Positions 36,901-51,900 of a DNA stretch of 64,000 nt are shown in pieces. Position numbers and translations under genes: made by a program. Below the pieces are notes generated by a model, which was not told where the DNA came from, did no database searches, and saw nothing but the letters and a program-made list of their open reading frames with translations. The stretch lies in the NCBI RefSeq assembly GCF_932526225.1, contig NC_064043.1, positions 5,261,501-5,325,500 of the forward strand. Direction: 5' to 3'. Source of the stretch: Nematostella vectensis. Lineage: Eukaryota > Cnidaria > Anthozoa > Actiniaria > Edwardsiidae. Within the stretch, counting starts at the first letter, position 1. Each line of letters opens with the position of its first letter.

Positions 36901-39900
36901 ACAAGACACATATGAATCACAGGCAAGCATACATAAGACACATATGAATCATAGGCAAGCATACATAAGACACATGAATCATAAGCAAGCATACATAAGA
37001 CACACATGAATCATAGGCAAGCATACATAAGACAAACATGAATCATAGGCAAGCATACACAAGACACACATGAATCATAGGCAAGCATACATAAGACACA
37101 CATGAATCATAGGCAAGCATACACAAGACACACATGAATCATAGGCAAGCATACATAAGACACGTATGAATCATAGGCAAGCATACATAAGACACACATG
37201 AATCATAGGCAAACTAGAGCTGAACCTCTAAATTTGGCATTTGTACAAACCTGCTTGTTTCGTAATGCTGTAAACCAGGCCTCCAGCTCTTCGTCGGTTT
37301 CGCCCTTCAGTATGTGTGTTCTACGAACCATGCGAAAACGAAAAAGACAATTATTCTTCGAAGGAAACTAGAGTACATGGCAATCAACTTTTACGGGAAC
37401 ATATATACTTAGCCAGGTACCATATCAAGACAGAAAGGAAAACAACAGAAAAAGGTCTCAAAGATGACAAGGGAATCAGGTTAACTTATTGTTTCAATAT
37501 TAATATCAATTTAACAAAAAAAGAACTCACTTATCGAATGTGACAATCTCCAATAGCAAGGTCCCCTCATTAGTATTCATTGTGAGTGACGTCACGTTGG
37601 CCAGATCGATCACGCCCATTGGTTCCTTGTCGCCACACTGTCATTCACAGCAACAATTAATTGGATTCCCATTGTTTGGAAAAGGCAAATCGCATAACGA
37701 AACAAGTGCATTTCTCCGCATGAAGTGTTAAAAGGTTTTATTTACCCCGCGGAAGTACTTAAGCTGACGATCTTTGAACGTAAACCATCGCTTCTTCATC
37801 TAAATACAAAAACAAAAATTGTAATTAAACGTAAATACGTGAGCTATTTTCCAGCTGCATTATGCTAACCGAAATCTTTTGCATTAGAGTGTCCCTCACC
37901 CCCTTAAACTTTTTTTTCTTGGCGACCACCTTCACGTACTTTACCGTTGACTAAACTCGTTATTATACATTTTCAGTTTGTAAATGCTACCATTGACAGC
38001 CGACAAAAGAGGACATTTTTTTAATACAAGGGTTCTTAAATTAAGTGCAAACAAACCGCAAATGCGAAATAAAAGAGTTTTTAAAGAAACATAAAGTAGG
38101 TACATAATTAAAGTATCTTTTGCAGCTCTGTGTCGCTTGGAAAAAAAACTGCGTAAATATAACGTGGTTGAGTTTTTTCATCGAATTTTTCGGGTTTCTT
38201 AACTCAAAACTGAAACGGCATTTCGCCAGTCGTCGCCGCCGTGCTAAACTTGAAAACCCACAAGAGACCAATTGAAATAATAGAGAAGAAAATGGCGGCT
38301 GTTGGCGTTCAAGCTGACTAACCGCTCCTTCTTTGCGATACAGGTATCCCGATCTTTCAAACGTGTCCACCGGCGGAGACGAAACCACCTGGAAAATAAA
38401 CAGCATTTGGTGAATACAAAGCACGGGCAAAAGCACTGATAAAAAATCTAGAATGGTGAAACCATTTAACCCTAAATAGAAACATATATTTTCGACGTAA
38501 AAAAAGCATCCTTGAAATATAAGCTGTTAAGTCTAGCCAAGTCCAAAAATGGTAAAATAAATCAGTTCTTCAAATATCCCGACCAACGTAAACCAACACG
38601 TTTGAATCTAGCCCATGACTTCCTGCTAGAATATTGAGCAGTTTAAAAAGCAATAACTACCAAAGATGCTGTATTTACCTGTCTGTAATACGAGGGGAAA
38701 TTTGATATGAAAGAGTCAAGGCTAGAGAAAGCATCACACATCCTCGCGCAGCCATTCGAGAGGAGGAAACGCGCCGACCAGAGGCAGAAACTAGCAGAAA
38801 GCCGAACCCATCTAATTAAATTCTGCTTGGAAATGCTAATGCAGAGGCGTAAATGGAATATCAGATATCCCCTCAGAAATAAAACTGCAGAAATGTAACT
38901 GCAATGGAAAGCATTTAGAAATTCCCTAACGCTTTATCTCCACTAAAATTGGATGTTTAGATTTTCATTTTATTTTTTAACAAATATTTTCTTAGAAGAG
39001 GGAGGTGATATTAAAATATGGCGGCGGGGATCCCTGTGGATTTATAAGAAAAACAACATTTCTTTTCTAGCCCGACAGCAACAATAGAACATTTCAAATA
39101 GTATGAACTTGACATTTAAAATTTCAAATATCAATAGCTAGGGTAGACACAAATATATCAAATTATCAAATGGTATAGCTGGTTTTCAGGCTTTCACCAG
39201 ATAAGGCGATCATCGGCAGGCGATAAAATACTCGCACGATACAAAGAACAATTCAATTCTTAGATTGAGGACGAGTAGCCAAAAAGTTAATCATGCTATC
39301 TTTAGATTAACAATATTGCTAAAAGATGTTATTTATTACTTTTTGCATCCATAAACCCTATTCGTTGTTAACGTTTTGGAGAATTGTCACGTATTTATCG
39401 GCTCTGGATTCTAGTGATACGATAACTTTGTTTTGGCTATCCAAGGCACAAGGACGAAAATAATGAAATATATCGCAGTAGTCTTTTTATGCCTAAAAGA
39501 AAAATAGTTTTGAGGATTTTCCATAACGGCTGCAGAAAAAAAAGACGACTTCTTATCAACTGAGGTTTTCACATCCTCATTAAAAGTCACAAAGCAACAT
39601 AATAAGAATGGCGCCAAAAGTTGACAAATTAAACAAGCAATTATGACGATTCTTCCGAAATTAATCTACATCGGATAAAAACGCCATTTATAGACAATAA
39701 TCTATTTCTTATGTTAAATATTCATATAGCATACTTTAACGACAAATGACTCGTAAATATTCATATAGCATACTTTAACGACAAATGACTCGTAAATATT
39801 CATATAGCATACTTTAACGACAAATGACTCGTCTGACGGAGAAGCACATGCAGAAAAAATCGATTCCATTTCATTATGGATCAGCCAATCAGTGGAGCGA

Positions 39901-42900
39901 TAAAAGCACTGCCCTTAGGATTGCGCGCCGCAAAAAAAAAACGGATTTCAAATCTGAAATCCGTGACGCTGTTTTCAAGTTTCATTCTTGAAATATTACT
40001 GTCCATAGATTACCTGTTGCCTTAGAAAAAGAAAGGAGATGTTTATATTGTAGGATGGATTGAATAGCACATTGATTCAGGTGGATTTAAAACTTATTTT
40101 AAAAGAAAAGCTAGAATGGTCTCGTAGAGAGAACTCTATTACTACAAATGCCAGTATTCGGCGAACTCTCGACAACAATTTCCTACTGCTAAGCCGCTGT
40201 TTAGCTTTTGTCATTCAAACTAACGGAATAGTATGCGTCCTCTTTTTACTGACGCTAGAAACGTTAGCAAAACTATTCTGTTTCCGCAGAGGCTTTAAAT
40301 ATACAATTTCATATTTGTGTTTATTTATTCCCTAAAGGAATTGCATGTAAATCTTTAGGTCAGCGCCTTTGGAAAGGTGGTGAGATAAAGCGTTTCATTG
40401 GACAGGCACCGACATCGTTTTACAAGACGGAAGCAATTTTGCTGTTGGAAATCCTTGGTGAGACTTAGCAGAATATTGACAAAACGCAGTAACTTTAATA
40501 TCAAACAAGCACAGCAAAGGCGCATCCGTTGTCAAACAAGTCTCAAGGAACAAACAAACAAAAGTCCCACAAAATGACAGATTAAAAACGTACCTCGTAA
40601 CTCGGCGGTTCGGTGATGTCTACGATTGGGGTGAAGGTGTCATCTGACAAAAGCAGTACGATAACATCAAATTACACATTTCATACAGCCATTTAGATAT
40701 CATAATAACACCGTGTCTAACCAATCAGCACAACAACGCTATGTTCTTCCTTTTAGAATTTGAATATAAATATTTTTTTGGTCCGACAAGATTATGATAT
40801 TTGGGGTGTAGTCCAACAATACGTATCTAAAAAATAAGTTGCAAAGTATTGGGATGCCTTGAACCCAGTAAATTCGCGTGAATCAATAATGCCAATACTT
40901 TTTCGATTCAATTTTCCCTATGATTTTGCTGAGCATTGATTTGGTAATCAGTAACCTAAAGCGGAAGTGGGGATTGCACAGTATTACAGCATTACAGTAT
41001 ACTACTTACCCGACTCACTATCAGCCCCGTTCTGCCGCAGAAGCTCCTACAAAAAGAAGAAAGTATTAGTACCTAAAAAAAGCGAATTGGGCAAACATCA
41101 AAGGGAACTCACAGCCTGTAGATTCTTCCCAGCAGCCACTGCGAGCTCAAGCGCTGGGTGTAAGAAGGAAAAAGCATTAGACGCCCTCGCCCAACCGGAT
41201 CGTCGCATTCGTGCCATAGGACTACTACACTGTACTATTACACTGCACTACCAGAAGATGCTTGGCATAAACGCAATCCTGTCCCATAAAATAGTTTGAC
41301 CATGCTAGATGTAAACCTAGAAGTTCTCAAACAAAAGTTGATAAAAAGTATCGAACATTCAAGAGAGAACTTCAAGACGGATGTAAATGTCTGCTTTATT
41401 TAGAAATATTAAGAATAGAAAGTTTCGCATCCAGTTAGTTAAGATGGCGCACCGGATCGCACCGGATCGATGCTAAATGCATTCAAAAATGATGATCGAA
41501 ATGATAGACTGCCAAATGAAAGACTGAAAAATGATAGACTACGAAATGATATGGCTAGGAAATTCTCAAAACCATACAGTAAAAATATCGGTGCGTAGAT
41601 TTGGAAACTTTGTTTACGGGACATTGTGCATATAAGGAAAGAATTTAAAAAAAAACTTACGAGTTCGTTGGTCCTCGCTATCTGTTGGCACGTACTTTAC
41701 CTGAGAAAGAGGACATTAAATAAATGGTTAGTAAAAGAAAATAGACTTAGATGATGGTCAGTAGGATGAAGGGGTAGGAAAGTGAAAGGAGAGAGTCGAT
41801 CAGGTTGATGGAAGGGAATACAGGATTTAACATACATCGACTTAGCAAGATGAAGGGGTAGGAAAGTGAGAAGAGAGAGGTGAGAAGGTTGGACAACATA
41901 ACATACATTGACTCTGTTGATAATCAGTTCAAAGGTCCTCATGACGTCATCTGTCTGAACAGACTCGCGTAATGCCTGAGGAATTAATATAAGCAGAGAG
42001 TTACAAGCAATCACGCCACCATTTTACGCTAATAATAACTTACTCAAAGAATCCATTTCCATCTGCTGATTCAAGCAAGTAACTGAGATATATTAAATGA
42101 AATATCGTTACGACTTCAACCGTGGATGGTTATTTAGAAGTTTTGCAAATAAGCCGTTGTATTTTCAATTGTAAACAATGACAGAGGAGTGGTTGATCGA
42201 CATTTTTAAATGCTTGAAAAAAGACATTTCTAATAAGGTTCGATTCAGCCCTTGTTGCTTTTGATGATCACAATATACTAACTTTAGCACGACGTGAGCA
42301 TCAAGACGATGAAAACTATTAAATGATTAAAAATTATTCCTTGAGCACGAATGGGCTTGGGCCTCGTGGTTTAATGACTCGTGGATCAGAAGGTTGAGAG
42401 GAACTGTTTCAGTGAAATCACACTAGCTAGTATGTCAAATGGCAAAGTCAAAACCGTTCTCTGGTCTGGTCATCTAGCATTTTTTGTCTTTCAAATCCCG
42501 CACTTTTTGCTACTGATAGACTAGGCTACGAGATCACCCGATCAGATAGATATTTCACTTCCCTGATATTTGCACGGGAACACAGTTCCATTGAAGTGGA
42601 TATGAAGAGGTCAACACTGTCTAGGCGACACCGAGATGTGTAGAAGCCCGCTCGTGAGGCCTAACACGATTGGCTGGATTACCTCATTCTTCTATTGTAA
42701 TCCCGTACTATTGTTTTGATTTCCAATGTTTTGTCTGTGCGTGGCGAATCAATCAATGTGGTAAAATCTTCTGATAGCTTCTACATGACCCGACTCACCT
42801 GCCCCAAGGCGTCCACATTGCCGTACTCTGGTAGGATCTTGCCGTATTTCTTGTATTCGTATTTTGCGCAGATGAACTCTCTTCTCTTTGCACTGAAAGG

Positions 42901-45900
42901 TAACACAAGCATGCAATCAGGAGAAACTCAACTAGAGTAATTGCTTGGCATTTTGTGCTCTAAGCCCAAAGAGCTACTAAGTCAATTCCGAATACTAAAC
43001 AGCCACTCCCGAGTATCGTCGATTCGTTCATTATTGAATGATTTCCGAGAAATACCGAGAGCTCCTGACGAATACCTTTACCTTCGCAAAAGGAAAAGGG
43101 TGCATGCATGGAATGTTTTCCTGTCAAACTGAGCTCTTAACACAAAAAACGAGTAATTCCCGAGCCTGCCCCGAACATTGCCGAGTACTTTCCGAGAGGG
43201 GCACGGGTGGAATTGTTGTCAGTTGTTTACCTGTCCGCATCCGGTCTTATCCTGTCGTCATCCGGGATCTTGAACTCGAGAAGCTTGTTAGCATTTTCAT
43301 TGCCGATCTTGACCATTAACTGGAGAGATCAAAGAAATCAACTTTAACCGTAATATGAGGATATCAAGTCAAACAAGTGAATTCTTTGGGCCCAAGGAAT
43401 CAAGATGCCTGTAAAAGTTTTTTTTTTGCCAAAAAAGTCATAACTGGAAAAAAAACTAGTTTGCTTATTATTCCCTCGCAAAAGGGCGAACTAACAAGTT
43501 CAAATGTGTGAAAGGTATTCTATAATAATAATGAATAACATTTATATAGTGCTTATACATCGCTGTTCTAAGCGCTTCACAATTCAAAATAATATTTTTA
43601 AGAAGTCTAAAAAGTCTAAAAATCTAAATCTAATCTAAATCTGAATCTACTGGCGTATCGATTTATAAATAAATCAATTACTAAATTAATAAATTACAGG
43701 CTAAGTAGCAAAAGAAAGTTAAATAAATAAATAACATAACATAACAAACTTGTGTACATTTATTAGATATCATAGGCCATTTTAAAAAGATATGTTTTTA
43801 GCTGAGTTTTAAAACAATTGACATTTGAAGAAGAACGAATTACAAAGGGCAGCTTGTTCCACAGTCGGGGGGCGGCCACAGAGAAAGCAAGTTGGCCATA
43901 GTTTGTTTGGAGAAAGGAGGGCTCTACAAGCCGTAAACAGTCCTTAGATGATATTCTATTCTATCGTTTAATTCATAACCGAATGATTAAAAGCACAAAA
44001 AAGACATTAGGTCAGGTGCTGTTCCAAGCAAGAAAGAGTTCGACAGTCACATATATTCTATCTTAATAAATACCTCTTTCAGATCGTCATTCCATATTTT
44101 CTTGTCCATAAGAAGAGACCGAGGCTTGGAGATGTTTGAGCCCAAGCTTCTGTGGGAACCTGAAACAATACAGCAGTGGACATCAAGGGAAATAAAGATG
44201 GAGCGATTTGGGCAACCTCAGAATAAATTTACAGCTCAATAAGGTTCTACCGGACTGCTATAATAATTAAGCCTTGACATCGTTACTCGCGTTAACGCAT
44301 TAAGTTATTGTTAAGTTGTTTTAAAAAAAAATTTTGTTAGTTTTACAACTTCCTATGCTTATCATGACACGTTTTGGGAAAAAGCTCTATTAAAAAAACG
44401 TCCAAGCAAAGACATTTCGCTTAACACTAGAGAAACTATCACAAACACACTACCTTATTTATTAAACATAATGTAATTAATGTCGATAACCTGGTGTCAA
44501 TGACATTAAAATGTTGTTAAAGGGTATTACTTACCACAACAATTTCCACAGATGCAAACAAAATGGTTGACTGAGGCGTGAGGATAAGGATCTGAAAGGA
44601 AACAAAACTTGTATGAATCAAATAGGTAGGTAGATAGACTTCATAATGTCAAACAATAAAAATTGCAAGGGTACATAATTGCTGACTACAAAAAAAACAG
44701 ATGTGAGTAGCTGTCCGAATAATTATCATGAGAAGAAAGTTTGTTTAGACATGGTTATTTAAGTAAGAAAGCATGCTTTTACGCCCTCGGTGATATTGTC
44801 ACATTGGTGAGTTGAGTATATTGTCAATTAATATGCATCATGGAAAGAAAATCCGTTTGGACCTGGTTGAAGTAAAAAAGAAGAAATTGTGTTGTATTGT
44901 GTCACATTCTCTTAACACAACTGTGTGTGTGTCTCTTGTACCAGGCAAAGCTATAAAAGATGCAATACCTTTGTTGCCGCAGTCAGCGCATTTTCTGTTG
45001 CTTGGATTTGTGAATACATATTCTAAAACCTGCACAGACAAACACATCTTATAAGAGACAGTATTAAAAAGCTGAAGGTGGAGTAGAGGAGGGCATGGCA
45101 CTTACTGCAGGGTCACTGAGACCAATCTGAATGGCTCTCTGTACTGCTTCAATCCATGAGCTCACTTCGAAGTCATTCTCCACCTGGAAACTTAGCAAAA
45201 AAAACATTTTTTTTTTCATTAATGGATCTATTAGTGGAAGTTTAGGGTAAATAGGCCCTGAATGTCTTAGTAGATGCACCTGTTGAAAATTGCAACCTGA
45301 GAATTGAGAAATCCCTGACAGAACGAGCATAAGATATGTGTAAAATATACCGGTTGCCAGGGGGGATTATGTGAGTGACTTGGCTAAAACAAGAAGAATC
45401 TTCTTTGCTGGAATTTTTTTAAGAATTAGCAAATCCTCACAATAACTGTGTCAAACCCCCTCTAGGCAAAATTCTTTTTCCATCCGTCTGCATATTTGTG
45501 ATAGGTAGAGTGACAAAAAACAGAATAATCTCTTTTATTTTTACCTGAATGTCTTTTGTGATGTGATGATATTAAATCGGTTTCGGTGGTTTGGGTCTTG
45601 TTTAACACTTGCAAGCTGAGCCTCAATGGAATGAATAGGGGTCTCGAACTGAAAGTCCTGAAAAACACAGAGTTTTAATGTTACAGGGTGTCTTGAAGTG
45701 AAAATTCTATTGAAAAAATATTTTTGCATCTTCAAATTCCCTACTACATTACCTTTATTATAGCTAGAAAAATGTTTGGATTTTAATTATCTTCTCGATA
45801 TAATAAGAAAAAAACGAATTTTGCTTTAAGACTTTGTCTAAGCATCAAGGTGTTATAATCATTTAATCCTCTTATCACTTACTGGAACCATGTGTTCCCT

Positions 45901-48900
45901 ACATCCGGGACCTTCAGTTATAGTTAATTAGCATACTGTTTTTACCCATAAATCGTGAATTCAACAATCTAAAATTTAGTTCCTTTGTCTTGCAGAAAGT
46001 CCTATTAGCGTTCCAAAATATATAACCGATGGATAAACAAAAAAGCCGGGTCTCAGCCGCGCTTTCCTGGTTTTGTGTGAGCTCGGCTTTTCCTTGTCTT
46101 CACCATATATGTGAAGGAATTCTTGCTTGTAACTTGTTTTTCTCATGGCGAAATTCGAAACTCTCTGTAAAGACTCGGTTTTCGCCTCTTTTTGGTCAGT
46201 CTGTTTATCTAGAGCTGATTATAGGATCACCTTGTTGACAGATAACTCAAGTAGGTGTCACACTCTCCAAGAACTTTCAACTGAGATTTTCTCGGCTTAA
46301 TGTGCATAAAGTATAAGAGCTATGACCGCAAAATTTGGCAACAGGCTAGGTTATTTATTCAAGAGCAATGCTGTGTTCGGCTTTGGAGAGATTTTGAGCG
46401 GATCACATTTTATGTCCTCCGGTGTCGTGTTACCTGGAAATTATTTAGTCCTCTGACTTTGACTTAAAATTTGCATAGGAACAAAGAAAAAATCTCAAAG
46501 GCGAACACAGTTTGGTAGGTGTGTATATGGTGATTGACATAAGCCATAAAACGTAAAGATCTGCCGGCTAGTTTAGACACATTAGGGTTTTTAAGGGATT
46601 TGATTGGCTAAAAACTAGCGCGTGATTAAAACCCATTAAAAAATAAAGCATTTCATCAAACCTAGAAACAAAAAGAATTATCGTATTTCCCAATGACATA
46701 CAATGACATATAACATGAGCATATTCGATTAAATCTGACGTTCTTCCTTGACACTTTGGGTTTTTAGACATCCCGCGGGCTGAAAGCACCCCGTAACCTT
46801 AAAGAGATCTATTCAGCCACTTTCTTCTTTCTTCTTTTTGTGGCTAATCAACGGAATTTCACGGAATTTGTTGTTCTTATTGTACTTTTTTCATTGTCAC
46901 AGTTGCATTTTTCAAACAGTTGTAGGAAACAACCAAGCCCAAAAGCTGAGTGCCCTTAGGTGCTATCTGTATACAGTTATACTTCTGTTGCTTCTTGTGG
47001 TTTTCCATGCTAATAGAGGCCTGAAGCCCTACAAAATTCACATCTATTTCCCATATAATGCAGCAGGGGTCTGCTGTGTATGATATGTTGTATGACTGTT
47101 ATGTGTCATTCTTATGTAACACTCCTTCATACTCACGTCGTATGTGTCATAGTAACAGATCGACCCTCCCTTTATGGCAACATATCTAAGAACAAAAAAT
47201 CATCATAATATTAGATAAACTTACATTATATATACAAGGGGTAGGGGGGGGGGGACAAAAATTTTGCAAATGACATTACATAACAACAACAACATCATCT
47301 ATCCTTCAGATATTTAGGGATTTCAGTTACTTCATCAAGAGAGTGAGCTTTAGCTATGATATTCCTAATCCTGCATATGTCTTTCAAATATTCCTCAATA
47401 ATTCAAGGCAGAAGTGACAAAACAAAGAAATTACCTTCTTTTCCAATCACCCATCATGTTGTGGCCCTGTTTCTTTAACCAGCCCTTCACAAACACAGAG
47501 AAAAATGGTCTTTTAAAAGGATAATAAAGCATTTTTATTATTACAAGCAAAATAAAAATAGAAAAATTGCCACATAGAATTTTTGTTACTTTTCTTGTTT
47601 CATAAACTTTGGCAAGACCTCCCTAAAAGGGCTACAAACTTTGGGGGGCACAGATGATCCATGAAAGTCATTTGTCATAAATTCACCTCTTTGTCTGGAT
47701 CACTCATGGTACCTCCAGGCTTCTTAACAGAATCATCAGCCTGTTTAAAAAATATTAATAGATAAATCTTCTGGTACTAGAAGAACTTTTACCCTAGAAG
47801 AATGGGATCACAGGGAAGACAGATTATATGAGGAGGATGTGATTGGTTTACTTTCTGAAACCTAAAAGTACTTAATTTCAATCCATTTACATCCACTTGA
47901 TGAACGATGTTCAAAGCAAAATATCACATTTACCAGCAAGATTTTGACTGAAATCACTCTGCATCTGCCTACCTATGTACCTTATATTGAAGAATAGCAG
48001 CCATTAAAGTCTGGGCCCACAGGTTCATGTCCGCTGAAAAACAAAGATAGAGAAAAACAATGCTTTTAAAACAAACATTAAGTTTAGAAGCAAACATTTT
48101 AATCAAATTCTTACTAATTCAATAAAGTAATATCTATTCAGATATTACTTTATTGTGATACCATAAATTGTGATCTAGATTTCCCGTTTTGCATGATCAT
48201 TTCTAATTTATGATGATTTTTATTTCTATAAATAATCCGCTTTACATCACAACTTGCTCAATGGGGGGTACCAGGGTGGGCCAGGCCAGTGGGCCATCCA
48301 CCCCACCCACATTTAAACACACATTTTAGACAAAATGTATTAGTCATTTATCTTTTATAGACATTATTAGTGCCCCACTTTGGTGCGATGGCACCCATCT
48401 TTCAAGATTATTTCAGGGAACAACTAAACTGTACAGTATTTCTCCTGAAACCCTGACATCTATTCGTCACGTGAATGTCAGGGCAAGTGATTGCAAGGGC
48501 ACACTTACTCATGGTGTCTGAGGCAAGCATAAAAACACGGTTCCCAGTTATTAGGTTGAAACGGGCCTTTCTAGTCTGCAAGGGAAGATAAAACATGTAC
48601 TTCAGCATCCAACAACCATCCAATTAACCATTCACATACAGTAAACACATCAATTTAGGAAAACACCCAGTTTCCTGGAATGTTGCTGTGCCTTTTTGAC
48701 ACGGATTGCTTGTTCATTTTCTTTTTCCTGTGACTTTGGCTTGCTAAAATTTTATTTGTTTTTGTTACCAAACAGTCAGATAACAATTGGTCAGTTCCTA
48801 AGTATTACTTATGATATAAATATCTGTTTTTGAGTATTTATCAAAGAGCTTATTTCATATACTACAGTCGCTGACTAGCCATCAGCACAGATACTTCTAA

Positions 48901-51900
48901 TACTCCTTTGGTTTGGCAATGACTGTATTTAAAGAAGCTCACAATATTGGAGTATTTTTTTATTCTACTTTATCAATGGCACCTCACGTAAACAGCAATG
49001 TAAAATCTGCTTTTTACCACCTCGTAATATTTCTTAAGTAAAACATTATATATATTTTGATGCTACCAAAACATTAGTAAATGCATTTGTTATCTTCAAG
49101 ATCAACAACTGCAACTCTTTATTATATGGTCTCCCGAAATACAATGACGAGTGTGGGTTAGAATGTTAGCCACTAAGCATAGTCCATGAATGAGAAGTTC
49201 CTCTTCTAGTCAAGTACAGGGTAATGAAGTGAAATGAGACACAACCTACATAGCTTTTATAACCTCTTCATCTGAGAAATAATATAATACAACTGTTACT
49301 CCTCTAAAATAATGCCAATCCGGTCGACCCTGTGCCAGTATCACACAAATCTCTTGTTGACACAAATCTCATGTTTATGTTTATTTTGTTTTTTAAACTC
49401 ACTTCACCAGGCTCAACCAAAACATCCTTCATCTGCGTCACAGGAATGATGTGAAGAGACTCCTGGGAATCCTGAAAAAAAAGATATTTTAAATTAAGAA
49501 CTCACAAGTTATCCTGGGTGAGGAAAGTTATGCCAATATTTGGAAGAATTACAGTAACAGTAATGCCTGGGTGCATACAAACTGGTAAGGGTGATCAAGG
49601 CATCGTAATATGCAATATAAATCTTAATACAACTTCAAAAAGCAACTTCAAATCCAATAGTCATACTAGTCCAATAATTTGACAAATGTATGCATGACAT
49701 TGTACCCTTCAATTGTTTTACCTAATTCTATAATACGCTTAGTGGCCTGAGTTGTTTCAGACAATACCACCATGCATAAATTTGTTGGTATTTTGGACAA
49801 CCCACTGGATAGTGATGAGATGAGGGATCATTAAATCAAGGAACAACTTTACCTTGTTTGTGTAGTATTTGAGAGAGGTCCCATCAAAGACAAACCACCT
49901 CTTTTTCCAGCCTTTGTTGTTCTGTCGCCTGAAGTATCAATAAAGTACTCAATGCTTCTAATTTGATTGACAAAAAAATGGTTAAAAAAAGCAGCTCTTA
50001 CCCTCCTTGTTTGTACAAATAACCACTTGTTGAACGGAGATTCTATAATCAATGGAAAAAAATATCTCAGTGCAAGATACATACAATAAGAATAAAGGTA
50101 TACCAGTGTGCATATTTTCATTGCCAAAAATTCTGCACTTTATTACTCACAGTATATTCAAACATTTTGACAAAAAGGATGGAGAGGATGCAATCTGGGA
50201 TGAAATTATCATCACATGTACAAAATTGGCAACAAGGGTGGTGATGGTAGAAAACAATACAATTAATTTTGGAAATTATAAGAAGCATTCTGTGTAATAG
50301 ATACATTTTCTACTGTTTTCTACTGAACAAGCAAAAGTCAAACCCTAAGAAATACTGTAACGCACATAAATATAGATATTTTAACTTTTGCATCTTTGTT
50401 TTTTATGCAGTGCAGATTTACAACAGAAATAAAATGTCCATAGTAACAAGTATCGTCTTACTCTTGGGCCTGCTGCAGCTTGAGCAGGTGAGGTTCCAAG
50501 GCTATCAGTACTGTCACCTCTTGGCTGAAAAAAAAAACATGACAAGCTCCTTCAGTTTCTATGAAAAAAGACAATCCATGCTAGATTTACATCATCTTTT
50601 AATTCAAAAAAATCAGGAGCATACAAGATCTTGGGCTTTTTTAAGATTTTTTTAGCAGAGCCTAATTTTCGCTCAGCACCACAGTGTCTAGACATTTCAC
50701 TGTTTTTTTTCCACAAATCACCCCTGAAATTTACAGACGTTTTACACTGATTCACCCCTGAATTTCACTGGCTTCTCACACTGAATCACCCATGAATTTG
50801 GAAGAAATGCCAAATCAAAAAGGAAGTGAAATAATAACCTTAGAATTAAATAGAATTCTTTAGCTTTTCTGAATATATGTTCTACAGGTTATGAGTACAT
50901 GTCAAGTATAAAAATACACAAAATACATTCTATACAGGGAGACGACCAACAAAATGTTCCTCCACTTACCTTTCTCTCAGGTACTTCATCAACCAAGTCG
51001 TCTGCTGACTCATCACTCTCATAGTCAAACAATTCTTCTCCTGCTCGGCCTCCAGCCATGGCACTGATTTTCTTGAGCATTTCATTATTGATTGCTTGCG
51101 ACTCCCTACTTTTGCCTCCCAAGCCTGGACCAACGACAGAGAATAATTTGGATGGGTGCGCACCTCTTCTCCCAGCTTTACGCTCTAGCCTAGGATGGTC
51201 TACTCGGTCATAAACAGGCGAAGCTGGCTTAATAGCTTCTATTGACTCATACGTACCAGCCTCAGAAGTGGAATTCTGTATGTCCACTTGATCATATACT
51301 TGAGAATAATTATCATCAACTGGGACAGGGTTCGTGACCCCAGTACCCCCCATTAAATCATAAGTGGAGTCTGTTACTAGGTCTGCTTTAGAGGCAATTG
51401 GCTTTTCAATCAATCGCTCGTATGAATGATGAGCTTCAGCATAGTTATTACCATCAGCTGTGTTAGTAGTCTTCAAATTACCATCTCCTGAACATTGAAA
51501 TACGAAAATTGTCAAAAGACTATAGCATGCTGTATAATTAATTGCTGAAATCATATTAACATATAATTTAGGGTTATTTGTTTAATTTATGTATGGTGAT
51601 AATCATAAGTATGGGGAATAGAAACAGAAAGTTTTCACCGTTTTAAGCTTTGACATTCAGTCTGGTACAGTATTTTAAGTATTATTATAACTCTGAGCAT
51701 ATTCAAAACGAAATTCCTCCTACCTCTTTTCGGCAACATAAGGTCACTGGCACTTTCCAACCTGGCAAGAGGTGCTTTTGATGGGGGCTCTTCCACTCTA
51801 CATTCCTCTTTAGATGAAGACTCACTAGAATTTGTAATGTCATGAACGCCTTGTGCAAAGTTTGCTGGTCTGTCTAGAGACCTTGATTTCTTTATATCAC

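Noticed and set aside
35398-37212. Regular ~30-bp repeats suggestive of a CRISPR array
   Set aside because: Units are directly adjacent with no unique spacers, and the locus is a eukaryotic intron; it is a minisatellite.
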